Below are positions 25,384 to 34,810 of a stretch of DNA of 64,000 nt, one piece after another. Position numbers and translations under genes: made by a program. Under the pieces are notes generated by a model, which did no database searches, had not been told where the DNA came from, and was given only the letters and a program-made list of their open reading frames with translations. Origin of the DNA: Streptomyces sp. NBC_01235. Its GTDB lineage: Bacteria > Actinomycetota > Actinomycetes > Streptomycetales > Streptomycetaceae. The DNA lies in assembly GCF_035989285.1 (NCBI RefSeq), contig NZ_CP108513.1:5642001-5706000 (forward strand), written 5' to 3'. Within the stretch, counting starts at the first letter, position 1. Every line of letters begins with the position of its first letter.

Positions 25384-26298
25384 ATGACTGCCCCCCACGG
25401 TGAGCGCTCCGGACGCGATCTACGGCTGCTGCGGGCCGCGGTGTTCGCCGCGGTCTGCGTCGTGCTGGCCGCTGCCGGGCACACCATGGCCTCCTGCGCC
25501 ACGGTCCCGCCGTGGACGCTGGGCGCGGGATTCCTGGGCGCCCTCGCGGTCGTGGTGCCGCTCGCCGGACGCCCGCGCTCGCTGCCGGGCATCGCGGCGC
25601 TCCTCGCGCTCGGCCAGACCGTGCTGCACACGCTCTTCGGACTCGGCCAGCACACCGCCTACGCCGCCACCGCTTCCGCCGCCTCCACCGCGTCCGCCGG
25701 TTCCACCGCGCTGTCCGCGTCCGACGCCACGCTCGTCGAACGGGCGGCCCGGCTGGTGTGCGGGGCCTCGGCGGCGGCGATCAGCCCCGCCCAGGCCCAG
25801 AAGATCCTCGTCGCGGCGCGGCTCTACCCCCAGGGCGCCGGCAGCGGCGGCGGCACGGGCATGACCGGCACGAGCGGGATGGCCGGCACGAGCGGGATGG
25901 CCGGCATGAGCGGGATGGGCTCCATGCACCATCCGGCAGACGCCCTGTCCACCGCCGGCTCGTCGATGTCCCTGCTGCCGTCCGTGCCCATGCTGCTCGG
26001 CCACGTCCTGGCGGCCGTCGCCGCCGGATGGCTGCTGCGGCGCGGCGACACGGCCCTGCTGCGGCTGCTCGCCCTGTCGGCCCACGGCGTCGCCGAGGGG
26101 GCGCTCGTAAGGTCCCTGCGCGGGGCCCTCGCGCTGGTGCGCGCCCTGCTCGCGGGGCTGCCGGGCGCGCCCGGGGCGGGACCGCGCGTCCCGCCCACCG
26201 CGCTGCTCGCGCCGCCCGCACCCCGCACCCCCGCACTCCAGCACTCGGTGATCAGACGAGGCCCACCGGCCGCATCGGTTCTCGTCCTCGCTGCCTGA
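25384..26298 (+). CDS. Membrane protein with Met/His-rich loop, copper cluster
   Basis: This is a 304-residue protein. Helices are predicted at about 15-37, 44-62, 66-88 and near 200-240. A loop at residues 160-183 carries six spaced Met (M160, M166, M172, M175, M178, M181) and His182-His183. Such Met-rich MxxM patterns bind Cu(I) in copper-handling proteins. It precedes ycnI, sco, ecuC and copC/D-like genes. It is likely involved in copper acquisition or sensing at the membrane. No formal family is recognised. The C-terminus is Pro/Ala-rich. Confidence 0.7.
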   Translation: MTAPHGERSGRDLRLLRAAVFAAVCVVLAAAGHTMASCATVPPWTLGAGFLGALAVVVPLAGRPRSLPGIAALLALGQTVLHTLFGLGQHTAYAATASAASTASAGSTALSASDATLVERAARLVCGASAAAISPAQAQKILVAARLYPQGAGSGGGTGMTGTSGMAGTSGMAGMSGMGSMHHPADALSTAGSSMSLLPSVPMLLGHVLAAVAAGWLLRRGDTALLRLLALSAHGVAEGALVRSLRGALALVRALLAGLPGAPGAGPRVPPTALLAPPAPRTPALQHSVIRRGPPAASVLVLAA

Positions 26299-26423
26299 GC
26301 GACACGACCAGCACTCCACCACACAAGGGGGCGGCCGCTGTCGTGCGGCACGCGCACGTGCGCACCACCGTGTACGCGCCTCTCCTCACCCGCAGACCCA
26401 CTCAGAGTGGAGTGCTCCCTGTC

Positions 26424-27182
26424 ATGAAGGTCTCTCGCATCGCCGCCCGCGTCGCCGCCGCCGCTGCCGTCGCCGGCTCCGCCGTTCTCGTCCTGTCCTC
26501 GCCCGCCTTCGCGCACGTCAGCGTCGCCGCCGAGGGCACCGCCGCCAAGGGCGGCTACGCGGTCGTCGACTTCAAGGTCCCCAACGAGCGGGACGACGCC
26601 TCGACCACCAAGCTCGAGGTAACCTTCCCGACCGACCACCCGCTGGCCTCCGCGATGCCGGAACCGATCAACGGCTGGAAGGTCGACGTCACCAAGGCGA
26701 AGCTCGCCAAGCCCCTCACGGTGCACGGCAAGCAGATCTCCGAGGCCGTCTCCAAGATCACCTGGACCGCCACCGGCAAGGGCATCGAGGCCGGCTACTT
26801 CCAGAAGTTCCCGGTCTCCGTGGGCGCGCTGCCCGAGGACGCCGACGAACTCGTCTTCAAGGCGATCCAGACGTACTCCAACAAGGAGGTCGTGCGCTGG
26901 ATCGAGGTCCAGGAGGACGGCGCGGAGGAGCCGGAGAACCCGGCCCCGGTGCTGACCCTGGCCGCCGCCTCCGAGGACGGCCACCACGGCACGACCGCCG
27001 AGGACGCCTCCGACAAGTCCGACGACGCCGAGGAGACCGCCGCGACGACCGAGACCGCCGCCGACTCCGACAGCACCGACACCACCGCCCGGGTCCTCGG
27101 CGTGGTCGGCATCGTCGTCGGTGCCGCCGGTGTGGCGTACGGCGTGCTCGCCGGCCGCCGCCGGACCACGACCGAGGCCTGA
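26424..27182 (+). CDS. YcnI-like copper-binding protein (DUF1775)
   Basis: This 252-residue protein has a signal peptide (1-30, ending SSPAFA). The predicted mature protein begins with His31 (HVSVAAEG), and PINGWKV supplies the conserved Trp region. The domain is followed by an acidic Thr/Glu/Asp-rich linker and a C-terminal membrane anchor (about 224-247, then RRRTTTEA). YcnI family proteins bind Cu through the mature N-terminal His. They are usually encoded with Sco/PCuAC/CopC genes, as here. It is probably displayed outside the membrane. Confidence 0.9.
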   Translation: MKVSRIAARVAAAAAVAGSAVLVLSSPAFAHVSVAAEGTAAKGGYAVVDFKVPNERDDASTTKLEVTFPTDHPLASAMPEPINGWKVDVTKAKLAKPLTVHGKQISEAVSKITWTATGKGIEAGYFQKFPVSVGALPEDADELVFKAIQTYSNKEVVRWIEVQEDGAEEPENPAPVLTLAAASEDGHHGTTAEDASDKSDDAEETAATTETAADSDSTDTTARVLGVVGIVVGAAGVAYGVLAGRRRTTTEA

Positions 27183-27322
27183 GCCCCACCCCGCTTCGGA
27201 CCGACGGCCCTGTGGCCCGGCGCCCGACGCCTGCTCGTCCGTGACGCGCACCGGGGACACGCACGCACACACGCATGCGACCCCGGTGCGCACCGGATTT
27301 CACACATCTGGGACATTTTTCT

Positions 27323-27970
27323 ATGCGCAAGAAGACGTTCGCCGTGGCCGCGCTGCTCGCCGCCGCCACCCTCACCCTCTCCGCCTGCGGCAGCGGCGAC
27401 AGCGGCAGCCCGGTCGCCGTCGTCTCCGAGGACACCTCGCAGCAGGCCGCGACCGTGCTCGACCAGCCCTTCACCAAGCCCGATCTGGTCCTCACCGACA
27501 CCCAGGGGAAGTCGTACGACCTCCGCAAGGAGACCGCGGGCCACCCGACGCTGGTCTACTTCGGATACACCAACTGCCCCGACGTCTGCCCGCTGACGAT
27601 GAGCAACATCGCCGTCGCCAAGAAGCAGCTGTCCAAGGCCGAGCAGGACGAGCTACGCGTCGTGTTCGTCACCACCGACCCGGACCGTGACACCCCGGCC
27701 GCGCTCGGCAAGTGGCTCAAGGGCATCGACCCCCAGGTCGTCGGCCTGACCGGGAAGTTCGCGACCATCCAGGCCGCCGCCCGCACCCTCGGCATCTCCG
27801 TCGAGGCACCGCACAAGGACAAGAACGGCAAGATCGTCTCCACCCACGGCACCCAGGTCCTCGCCTTCTCCCCGAAGACGAACGGGGGATACCTCCTCTA
27901 CAGCAAGGACGCCACGGTCGACGACTACACCAAGGACCTCCCCAAGATCATCAAGGGTGAGAACCCATGA
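27323..27970 (+). CDS. sco: Sco1/SenC copper chaperone lipoprotein
   Basis: This 215-residue protein has the lipobox TLSAC (Cys22) and a thioredoxin fold. The copper site is CPDVC (C85, C89) with distal His175 in VSTHGTQVL. In S. lividans, Sco works with ECuC to deliver copper to the CuA site of the aa3 cytochrome c oxidase and affects development. It overlaps ecuC by ATGA, so the two are translationally coupled. Confidence 0.93.
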   Translation: MRKKTFAVAALLAAATLTLSACGSGDSGSPVAVVSEDTSQQAATVLDQPFTKPDLVLTDTQGKSYDLRKETAGHPTLVYFGYTNCPDVCPLTMSNIAVAKKQLSKAEQDELRVVFVTTDPDRDTPAALGKWLKGIDPQVVGLTGKFATIQAAARTLGISVEAPHKDKNGKIVSTHGTQVLAFSPKTNGGYLLYSKDATVDDYTKDLPKIIKGENP

Positions 27971-28446
27971 GCCGTGTGCAGCATCGGAAGCCCATGAGGC
28001 TCCTCGTCTTGCCCGCCACGGTAGTCACCGGGGCGCTGCTGCTGGCGGGATGCGGGTCGGACTCCGACGCGCGGGCCGAACTGTCCGTGCGGGCCGCCTA
28101 CATACCGCAGCCCGTCTCCGACACCATGGCCGCCGGTTTCCTCACCATCGTCAACAAGGGCGGCGCGAAGGACGAGCTGACCTCCGTGACCAGCGCCGCC
28201 GCGGGCAGCGTCACCCTCCACGAGACCGTCGGCTCGTCGATGGAGGAGGTCACGTCCCTCGATGTGCCCGCACACGGTCAACTCGTGTTCAAGAGCGGCG
28301 GGAACCATCTGATGTTCGAGAAGCTGAAGAGCAAACCGGTGCAGGGCGAGACGGTGACCGTCGAGCTGCACTTCGCCGCATCCGACCCCGTCGAGGTCGA
28401 GATTCCGGTGGAGCCCGCCACGTACAACCCGAAGACCGGCCACTGA
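27967..28446 (+). CDS. ecuC: ECuC, PCuAC-family extracytoplasmic copper chaperone
   Basis: This 159-residue lipoprotein has the lipobox LLAGC (Cys29). The Cu(I) site residues are H85, M92, H114 and M116. The second half matches the classic MX21HXM spacing. The first half is HX6M instead of the textbook HX10M, so the loop is four residues shorter. PCuAC proteins pass Cu(I) to Sco or directly to oxidase. The gene is coupled to sco (ATGA) and lies 13 bp before the CopC-CopD gene. Confidence 0.92.
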   Translation: MSRVQHRKPMRLLVLPATVVTGALLLAGCGSDSDARAELSVRAAYIPQPVSDTMAAGFLTIVNKGGAKDELTSVTSAAAGSVTLHETVGSSMEEVTSLDVPAHGQLVFKSGGNHLMFEKLKSKPVQGETVTVELHFAASDPVEVEIPVEPATYNPKTGH

Positions 28447-28459
28447 GGGAGGGACCACC

Positions 28460-30595
28460 TTGACGCAGACCATCGCCCCCCGCGTCCGGATGCTCGTGCT
28501 GCTGTTCCTGGCGGTCACCGGCACGCTTCTCGCCGGCGCCGGACCCGCCTCCGCGCACGCCGCGCTGACCGGCAGCGACCCCGCGCAGGGGGTGGTGGTC
28601 GACAAGGCGCCCACCCAGGTGACACTGACCTTCTCCGAGGCCGTGTCGATGAACGACGACTCACTGCGCGTCCTCGACCCCAAGGGCACCCGCGTCGACA
28701 GCGGCAAGCCCGCGGGCACGAGCGGCACCTCCTACGCGGTGCAGCTGCACTCGGGGCTGCCGGACGGCACGTACACGGTGACCTACCAGGTGGTGTCCGC
28801 CGACAGCCATCCCGTCGCCGGCGCCTACACCTTCTCCATCGGCTCCCCCTCCAAGACCAGCGTCTCGGTGTCCGACCAGAAGGCCGGCGGCGGGATCGTC
28901 GGCGGGCTCTACGGCTTCGGGCGGTACGTGTCGTACGCCGGGTTCATCGTGATGGTCGGCGGGGCCGCCTTCGTGCTGGCCTGCTGGCAACGCGGCGCCG
29001 GCGTGCGGGCCGTACAACGGCTCGTCGTCTCCGGCTGGCTCGCGATGACCGCGGCCACCCTGTTCCTGATGCTCCTGCGCGGCTCCTACACCAGCTCGGG
29101 CAAGCTCGGCGACGTCTTCGACCTCGACCTCCTCGCACAGGTCCTCCAGACCAAGACCGGCGCGGCCCTGGTCTCCCGGCTGCTGCTGCTCGCCGCGGCC
29201 GCGCTGTTCATCTCCGTGCTCTTCGGCGCCTACGCCCGCCCGTCTCCCACCACCACCCCGAACGACGGCGCTTCGCGCCGACTGCCGGATTCAAGGGAGG
29301 ACGAGGAGAAGCAGGACCTGACCTTCGGGCTCGCCATCGGCGGAACCGTCGTCGCCGCCGGGCTCGCGGCGAGCTGGGCCATGGCCGAGCACGCCTCGAC
29401 CGGGTTGCAGCCGGGCATCGCGATGCCGGTCGACGTGCTGCACCTGGTGGCGGTGGCGACCTGGCTCGGCGGACTCACCGCGCTTCTCGTCGCGCTGTAC
29501 CGGGCGCCCGCCGACCGGCCCGTCGAGGCCACCGCCGTCCGCCGCTTCTCCCAGGTCGCCTTCGGCAGCGTCCTCGCCGTGGTCGCCACCGGCGTCTACC
29601 AGTCCTGGCGTCAGCTCGGCTCCTGGTCCGCCTTCACCGACACCCGCTACGGACAACTGCTGCTCATCAAGATCGGACTCGTGGCGCTGCTCGTCGGCAT
29701 CGCGTGGATCTCGCGCCGGTGGACGGCGCGGCTGGCGGATACGACGAGCAAGACGCATACGACGAGCAGGGCGGCGGCACTGAAGCCCGCGGCCGAGGCA
29801 TCTGCCGCCGAGACATCCGCCGCCGAGACGTCCGAGCCCGGGCCCGCAGCCAACGAGTCCACACCCGACGAGCCGCTGACCGACGAGTCCGCGCCCGAGA
29901 AGGAGCACGTCACGGCGGCGGCCGGGGCCGGCGACGCCGCCAAGGCGGTCTCCCGCGACAGCAGGACCGGCTCGGGGGGCGCCGAATCCGGCTCCGGGAG
30001 CACGAAGCGGGCCACACAGCTCGCCCGGCAGCAGGCCGCCGTCGACGCCACCCGGCAGAAGCGGCTGCGGGACTCCGACGCGGGCCGCTTCGGCCTGCGC
30101 CGCTCGGTGCTCGCCGAGGCCGGCGTCGCCGTCGTGCTGCTCGCCGTCACCACCATCCTGACGTCGACCGAACCCGGCCGTACGGAACAGGACGCCGCCA
30201 AGGCCACCAAGTCCTCGTCCTCTTCTTCGTCCTCCTCGTCGGACTCCGCCTCGGGCGCCCTGACGCTGGACATGTCGTTCGACACCGGCGGCACGGACGG
30301 CAAGGGCGTGGTCAGCGTCGACCTCGACCCCGCTCGGGCCGGCGCCAACGAGATGCACGTCTACGTGACCCGGCCCAACGGCCGCGCCTTCGACGTGCCC
30401 GAGGTCAAGGTCGCCTTCACCCTCGAAGCCAAGAAGATCGGGCCGCTGCCCGTCACCCCCGACCACATCACCACCGGCCACTGGTCGGCGAACGGAGTCC
30501 AGATCCCCATGGCCGGCGAATGGAAGATCGCCGTGACCGTGCGGACCTCCGACATCGACCAGGTCACCGTCTCCAAGAACGCGCAGATCGGCTGA
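28460..30595 (+). CDS. CopC-CopD fusion with C-terminal YtkA/FixH-like domain
   Basis: This 711-residue protein uses a TTG start (28460) behind SD GGGAGG. A signal peptide ends ASA; mature His33 begins the CopC cupredoxin-like domain (HAALTGSDPAQG). A CopD-type integral membrane section follows (about 150-420, eight helices). A charged linker with AAETSAAETS repeats comes next (about 425-545). One more helix (VLAEAGVAVVLLAVTT) and an external beta domain (TLDMSFDTGG onward) end the protein. CopC/D import or buffer copper. The added C-terminal domain is YtkA-like by layout. Confidence 0.88.
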   Translation: MTQTIAPRVRMLVLLFLAVTGTLLAGAGPASAHAALTGSDPAQGVVVDKAPTQVTLTFSEAVSMNDDSLRVLDPKGTRVDSGKPAGTSGTSYAVQLHSGLPDGTYTVTYQVVSADSHPVAGAYTFSIGSPSKTSVSVSDQKAGGGIVGGLYGFGRYVSYAGFIVMVGGAAFVLACWQRGAGVRAVQRLVVSGWLAMTAATLFLMLLRGSYTSSGKLGDVFDLDLLAQVLQTKTGAALVSRLLLLAAAALFISVLFGAYARPSPTTTPNDGASRRLPDSREDEEKQDLTFGLAIGGTVVAAGLAASWAMAEHASTGLQPGIAMPVDVLHLVAVATWLGGLTALLVALYRAPADRPVEATAVRRFSQVAFGSVLAVVATGVYQSWRQLGSWSAFTDTRYGQLLLIKIGLVALLVGIAWISRRWTARLADTTSKTHTTSRAAALKPAAEASAAETSAAETSEPGPAANESTPDEPLTDESAPEKEHVTAAAGAGDAAKAVSRDSRTGSGGAESGSGSTKRATQLARQQAAVDATRQKRLRDSDAGRFGLRRSVLAEAGVAVVLLAVTTILTSTEPGRTEQDAAKATKSSSSSSSSSSDSASGALTLDMSFDTGGTDGKGVVSVDLDPARAGANEMHVYVTRPNGRAFDVPEVKVAFTLEAKKIGPLPVTPDHITTGHWSANGVQIPMAGEWKIAVTVRTSDIDQVTVSKNAQIG

Positions 30596-30603
30596 ACCGC
30601 ACC

Positions 30604-31911
30604 ATGCCCGACCAGTCCATTCCCGAGGCCCGTACGCCCGAGACCCCCGCCCCCGTGGACAACGGGGGTGCCCCCTCGGCGCCCCCCTCCCCCGAGGGTC
30701 TGACGCGCCGTCGGCTGCTCGGCACCGCCGGTGCCACCGGGGTCGTGCTCGGCGCGGCCGGCGGCGCCGCGGGCTATGCGGCCGCGCCCTCGCAGGCGAC
30801 GCCGCTGTCCTCGATCGGCGCCGACGAGGTGATGTTCCACGTGAAACATCAGCCCGGGATCACCCAGGGCCTCCAGGCCCGCGGCCATCTCGTCGCCTTC
30901 GACCTCGCGGCCGGCGCGGGCCGCAAAGAGGCGGCCGCGCTGCTGCGCCGCTGGTCGGAGACGGCCCGGCGACTGATGGCGGGCGGGGCGGCGGCGAACG
31001 ACGACACCGACGTGGCCCGGGACGCCGGCCCCTCCTCGCTGACGCTCACCTTCGGCTTCGGCAACAGCTTCTTCGCCCGCACCGGACTGGAGAAGCAGCG
31101 CCCGGTCGCCCTGGACCCGCTGCCGGACTTCTCCTCCGACCACCTCGACAAGGCCCGCAGCAACGGCGACCTGTGGGTGCAGATCGGCGCGAACGACGCC
31201 CTGGTCGCCTTCCACGCCCTGCGCGCGATCCAGAAGGACGCGGGCAGCGCGGCAAAGGTCCGCTGGCAGATGAACGGCTTCAACCGGACGCCGGGCGCCA
31301 CTGCCCACCCCATGACGGCCCGCAACCTGATGGGTCAGCTGGACGGCACCCGCAATCCCAAGCCGGCCGACTCCGACTTCGACCAGCGCATCTTCGTCCC
31401 GGACTCCGGCACCAAGGACCCTGCGTGGATGGCCAACGGCTCCTACGCCGTCGTACGCCGTATCCGGATGCTCCTCGACGACTGGGAGAAGCTGTCGCTC
31501 ACGGCGCAGGAGCAGGTCATCGGGCGCAAGAAGTCCGACGGGGCGCCGCTGTCGGGGGGCGGCGAGACGACCGCGATGGACCTGGAGAAGACCGACGCCA
31601 AGGGCGATCTGATCGTCCCGATCAACGCGCACGCCCGCATCACCCGCCCTGACCAGAACGGCGGCGCGGCCATGCTGCGCCGGCCCTTCTCGTACCACGA
31701 CGGCATCGACCCGGACGGGACTCCGGACGCGGGCCTGCTCTTCGTCTGCTGGCAGGCGGACCCGCTGCGCGGCTTCGTCACCGTGCAGCGCAAGCTGGAC
31801 CGCGGCGACGCCCTGTCGAAGTACATCCGCCACGAGACAAGCGGCCTGTTCGCGGTGCCGGGCGGCGCTGCCGAGGGGGAGTACGTGGGCCAGCGGCTGC
31901 TGGAAGCGTGA
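30604..31911 (+). CDS. dtpA: Tat-secreted dye-decolourising peroxidase
   Basis: This 435-residue protein has a twin-arginine signal LTRRRLLGTAG (34-44). The DyP signature GQLDGT carries D247. The probable proximal haem ligand is H343 in NAHARITRP, as in EfeB-like enzymes. A distal Arg is in LRRPFSYHDG. In S. lividans, the peroxidase encoded in this copper operon (DtpA) is needed to mature the radical copper oxidase GlxA, which acts in tip glycan formation. A parS-like site (30834-30847) lies inside the coding sequence and encodes MFHVKH. Confidence 0.92.
   Translation: MPDQSIPEARTPETPAPVDNGGAPSAPPSPEGLTRRRLLGTAGATGVVLGAAGGAAGYAAAPSQATPLSSIGADEVMFHVKHQPGITQGLQARGHLVAFDLAAGAGRKEAAALLRRWSETARRLMAGGAAANDDTDVARDAGPSSLTLTFGFGNSFFARTGLEKQRPVALDPLPDFSSDHLDKARSNGDLWVQIGANDALVAFHALRAIQKDAGSAAKVRWQMNGFNRTPGATAHPMTARNLMGQLDGTRNPKPADSDFDQRIFVPDSGTKDPAWMANGSYAVVRRIRMLLDDWEKLSLTAQEQVIGRKKSDGAPLSGGGETTAMDLEKTDAKGDLIVPINAHARITRPDQNGGAAMLRRPFSYHDGIDPDGTPDAGLLFVCWQADPLRGFVTVQRKLDRGDALSKYIRHETSGLFAVPGGAAEGEYVGQRLLEA
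30834..30847. other. parS-like site within dtpA
   Basis: GTTCCACGTGAAAC differs by one base from the ParB-binding palindrome GTTTCACGTGAAAC. It is read as part of MFHVKH. Confidence 0.75.
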
Positions 31912-32000
31912 GGTTACGCCCTGTCGCGCTGATTCATTCCTGCGAGGGGCAGTCCTGAGACACGTCGGCCCGCGTTCTCAAGGGCCATTAGGGTGAGGTC

Positions 32001-32933
32001 ATGCCAGCGAGCTATGCGTATCTCGGCCCCGAGGGCACCTTCACGGAGGTCGCCCTGCGCACGCTTCCGGAGGCGGCCACCCGGCAGCTGATCCCTTACG
32101 TGTCGGTGCAGTCCGCGCTCGACGCGGTGCGCACCGGCGAGGCCGAGGCCGCGTTCGTGCCCATCGAGAACTCCGTCGAGGGCGGGATCACCACGACCCT
32201 GGACGAGCTGGTCGCGGGCGCGCCACTGATGATCTACCGCGAGGTGCTGCTGTCGATCACCTTCGCACTGCTGGTCCGGCCCGGTACGAAGCTGGCGGAC
32301 ATCAAGACGGTCTCCGCGCATCCGGCCGCGCAGCCGCAGGTGCGCAACTGGCTGAAGGCAAACCTCCCCGACGCCCTCTGGGAGTCGGCCGCCTCGAACG
32401 CGGACGCCGCCCGGCTGGTCCAGGAGGGCCGTTACGACGCCGCCTTCGCGGGCGAGTTCGCGGCCGCCCGGTACGGCCTGACGGCCCTGGAGACCGGGAT
32501 CCACGACGCCGAGAACGCGCAGACCCGGTTCGTGCTGGTGGGCAGGCCCGCCCGGCCCGCGGCGCCGACCGGCGCGGACAAGACGTCCGTCGTGCTGTGG
32601 CAGCGCGACGACCATCCCGGCGGCCTGCGCGACCTGCTGGGTGAGTTCGCCACCCGGGGCGTCAACCTCATGCTGCTGCAGTCCCGGCCGACCGGCGCCG
32701 GCATCGGCAACTACTGCTTCTGCATCGACGCCGAGGGGCACATCTCGGACCGCCGGATGGCCGAGGCGCTCATGGGGCTGAAGCGGATCTGCCGTGAGGT
32801 GCGTTTCCTGGGTTCGTACCCGCGTGCGGAGGTGAGCCCGGCGGACGTGCCGGCTCCGCTGCCCGGTACCTCGGACGGGGAGTTCGTGGCGGCGTCGGAC
32901 TGGGTGGCTCGCTGCCAGGACGGCCGGTTCTAG
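32001..32933 (+). CDS. pheA: Prephenate dehydratase
   Basis: This 310-residue cytoplasmic enzyme converts prephenate to phenylpyruvate in phenylalanine synthesis. It starts MPASYAYLGPEGTFTEVAL. The catalytic domain spans 1-185, with AFVPIENSVEGG and the TRF motif (NAQTRFVLVG). A C-terminal ACT regulatory domain (about 200-280) includes GGLRDLLGEFATRGVNLMLL and QSRPTG. It is a stand-alone dehydratase without chorismate mutase, as usual in actinobacteria. ATG 32001 has GAGG upstream. Confidence 0.95.
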   Translation: MPASYAYLGPEGTFTEVALRTLPEAATRQLIPYVSVQSALDAVRTGEAEAAFVPIENSVEGGITTTLDELVAGAPLMIYREVLLSITFALLVRPGTKLADIKTVSAHPAAQPQVRNWLKANLPDALWESAASNADAARLVQEGRYDAAFAGEFAAARYGLTALETGIHDAENAQTRFVLVGRPARPAAPTGADKTSVVLWQRDDHPGGLRDLLGEFATRGVNLMLLQSRPTGAGIGNYCFCIDAEGHISDRRMAEALMGLKRICREVRFLGSYPRAEVSPADVPAPLPGTSDGEFVAASDWVARCQDGRF

Positions 32934-33532
32934 CAGCCGGTCCGGGACCGGTGCCGAACGTCGCTCAGGCTGTCGTTGAAGCCGGTCCTATCTGCGTATC
33001 TTCGTTATCCACAGAAGTTATCCACAGGGCGGCTTCTCGACCTGGGGACAAGTCGACAACATCGACCATCGAAGCCCCACTCAGTCGACAAATCGGCCTA
33101 CGAGGCACCAGGGCGACCCGCAACCTGCGCGTCACCCTTCGTCCACCTGTCTCCTTCGATCAATCCGTTGGGGCGACCCATTTCCACCCGAAAGTGGGTC
33201 CGGAGACGGTTTGGGCAAGGAATTGCCCGCCCCCTTCGACGGCATCGGAATGATCAATTCCAATGTCCACAGACCTTTCGCACACCCTGTGGATAACTGT
33301 TCCGGGGGTGTGGATACCTGTGGACAACTCCGCCTCCAAGTCCCCTCCTCCACAAGGAAATCGAGTCAACGAGACGCCCGCCACATGCCCCGTCCCAGGG
33401 AGTGAGACACTTTTTATTGACACGCTCGGCAATTCCCTCATAACGGAACGTAAGCCATGAATCGGAACCCTCCGCCTGCAGTTCGGAATGGTGAGTCGTG
33501 AGCCGCAACCCCGCACGGGTAGCCTTGGCCGC
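32934..33532. other. pheA-serS intergenic region with six DnaA boxes
   Basis: DnaA boxes lie at 33005-33013 and 33018-33026 (TTATCCACA, forward), 33263-33271 (ATGTCCACA) and 33288-33296 (TGTGGATAA). Two more lie at 33309-33317 (TGTGGATAC) and 33319-33327 (TGTGGACAA). Two are perfect direct repeats 13 bp apart and two others are 10 bp apart. The region is about 600 bp with no gene and is locally AT-richer near 33240-33300 and 33410-33450. S. coelicolor has DnaA-titrating clusters near oriC (D78, H24, H69). By position this may be the D78 equivalent. Confidence 0.8.
33417..33446 (+). promoter_or_regulatory. Candidate serS promoter
   Basis: A perfect -35 TTGACA (33417-33422) lies 18 bp before TAACGG (33441-33446). 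Transcription would begin near 33453, about 80 bases before the serS GTG. A TAGCCT at 33520-33525 could alternatively give a leaderless transcript. Confidence 0.5.
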
Positions 33533-34810
33533 GTGATTGACCTTCGCCTGCTCCGTGAGGACCCCGACCGTGTGCGCGCGTCCCAGCGCGCCCGTGGAGA
33601 GGACGTCGCGCTCGTCGACTCTCTCCTGTCTGCCGACGAGCGGCGCAGGTCGTCCGGCGTCCGCTTCGACGAGCTGCGCGCCGAGCAGAAGACGCTCGGC
33701 AAGCTCATCCCCAAGGCCTCCGCGGACGAGAAGGCCGAGCTGCTGAAGAAGGCGAGCCAGCTCGCCGCCGACGTCAAGGTGGCCGACGCCGAGCGCGACG
33801 CCGCCGACGCCGAGACCCAGGAGCTCCTGCAGAAGCTCGGCAACCTCGTCCACCCGGACGTGCCGGTGGGCGGTGAGGAGGACTTCGTCACCCTCGAGAC
33901 GCACGGCACCATCCGTGACTTCGGCGCCGAGGGCTTCGAGCCCAAGGACCATCTCGAGCTCGGTCAGATCCTCGGTGCGATCGACGTCGAGCGCGGCGCG
34001 AAGGTCTCCGGCTCCCGCTTCTACTTCCTCACCGGCGTCGGCGCCCTGCTGGAGCTGGCCCTGGTCAACGCGGCGATCGCACAGGCCACGGCCGCCGGCT
34101 TCACACCGATGCTGACCCCGGCCCTGGTCCGCCCCCAGTCCATGGCGGGCACCGGTTTCCTCGGCCAGGCGGCCCAGGACGTGTACCACCTCGACAAGGA
34201 CGACCTCTACCTCGTCGGCACCTCCGAGGTCCCCCTCGCCGCGTACCACATGGACGAGATCATCGACGCGGACAGGCTTCCGCTGCGCTACGCGGGCTTC
34301 TCGCCCTGCTTCCGCCGCGAGGCCGGCTCGCACGGCAAGGACACCAAGGGCATCTTCCGCGTCCACCAGTTCGACAAGGTCGAGATGTTCTCGTACGTCA
34401 CGCCCGAGGACTCGCAGGCCGAGCACCAGCGCCTGCTGGCCTGGGAGAAGCAGTGGCTGTCCTCGCTGGAGCTGCCGTTCCGCGTCATCGACGTCGCCAC
34501 CGGTGACCTCGGCTCCTCGGCCGCCCGCAAGTTCGACTGCGAGGCGTGGATCCCCACCCAGGGCAAGTACCGCGAGCTGACCTCGACCTCGGACTGCACC
34601 GAGTTCCAGTCCCGCCGTCTGTCGATCCGCGTCCGCGAGGGCAAGCAGGTCCGCCCGCTGGCCACGCTGAACGGCACGCTGTGCGCCGTCCCGCGCACGA
34701 TCGTCGCCATCCTGGAGAACCACCAGCAGGCCGACGGTTCCGTGTACGTCCCCGAGGTGCTGCGCCCGTACCTCGGCGGCCGGGAGGTCCTGGAGCCGGT
34801 GGCCAAGTGA
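33533..34810 (+). CDS. serS: Seryl-tRNA synthetase
   Basis: This 425-residue class II synthetase charges the serine tRNAs, two of which are in this window. The GTG at 33533 opens [18 protein letters not shown], the family N-terminus; an upstream ATG at 33488 is not supported. The N-terminal coiled-coil arm spans about 25-100. Motif 2 is [20 protein letters not shown] and motif 3 is [18 protein letters not shown]. It overlaps the HAD gene by GTGA. Confidence 0.96.
   Translation: MIDLRLLREDPDRVRASQRARGEDVALVDSLLSADERRRSSGVRFDELRAEQKTLGKLIPKASADEKAELLKKASQLAADVKVADAERDAADAETQELLQKLGNLVHPDVPVGGEEDFVTLETHGTIRDFGAEGFEPKDHLELGQILGAIDVERGAKVSGSRFYFLTGVGALLELALVNAAIAQATAAGFTPMLTPALVRPQSMAGTGFLGQAAQDVYHLDKDDLYLVGTSEVPLAAYHMDEIIDADRLPLRYAGFSPCFRREAGSHGKDTKGIFRVHQFDKVEMFSYVTPEDSQAEHQRLLAWEKQWLSSLELPFRVIDVATGDLGSSAARKFDCEAWIPTQGKYRELTSTSDCTEFQSRRLSIRVREGKQVRPLATLNGTLCAVPRTIVAILENHQQADGSVYVPEVLRPYLGGREVLEPVAK

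Noticed and set aside
33005..33327. oriC itself
   Set aside because: The flanks are pheA and serS, not dnaA/dnaN, and only six boxes are present, fewer than in a Streptomyces origin.
33330..33532. T-box leader for serS
   Set aside because: No T-box consensus or specifier stem is visible; the DnaA boxes and a simple promoter explain the region.
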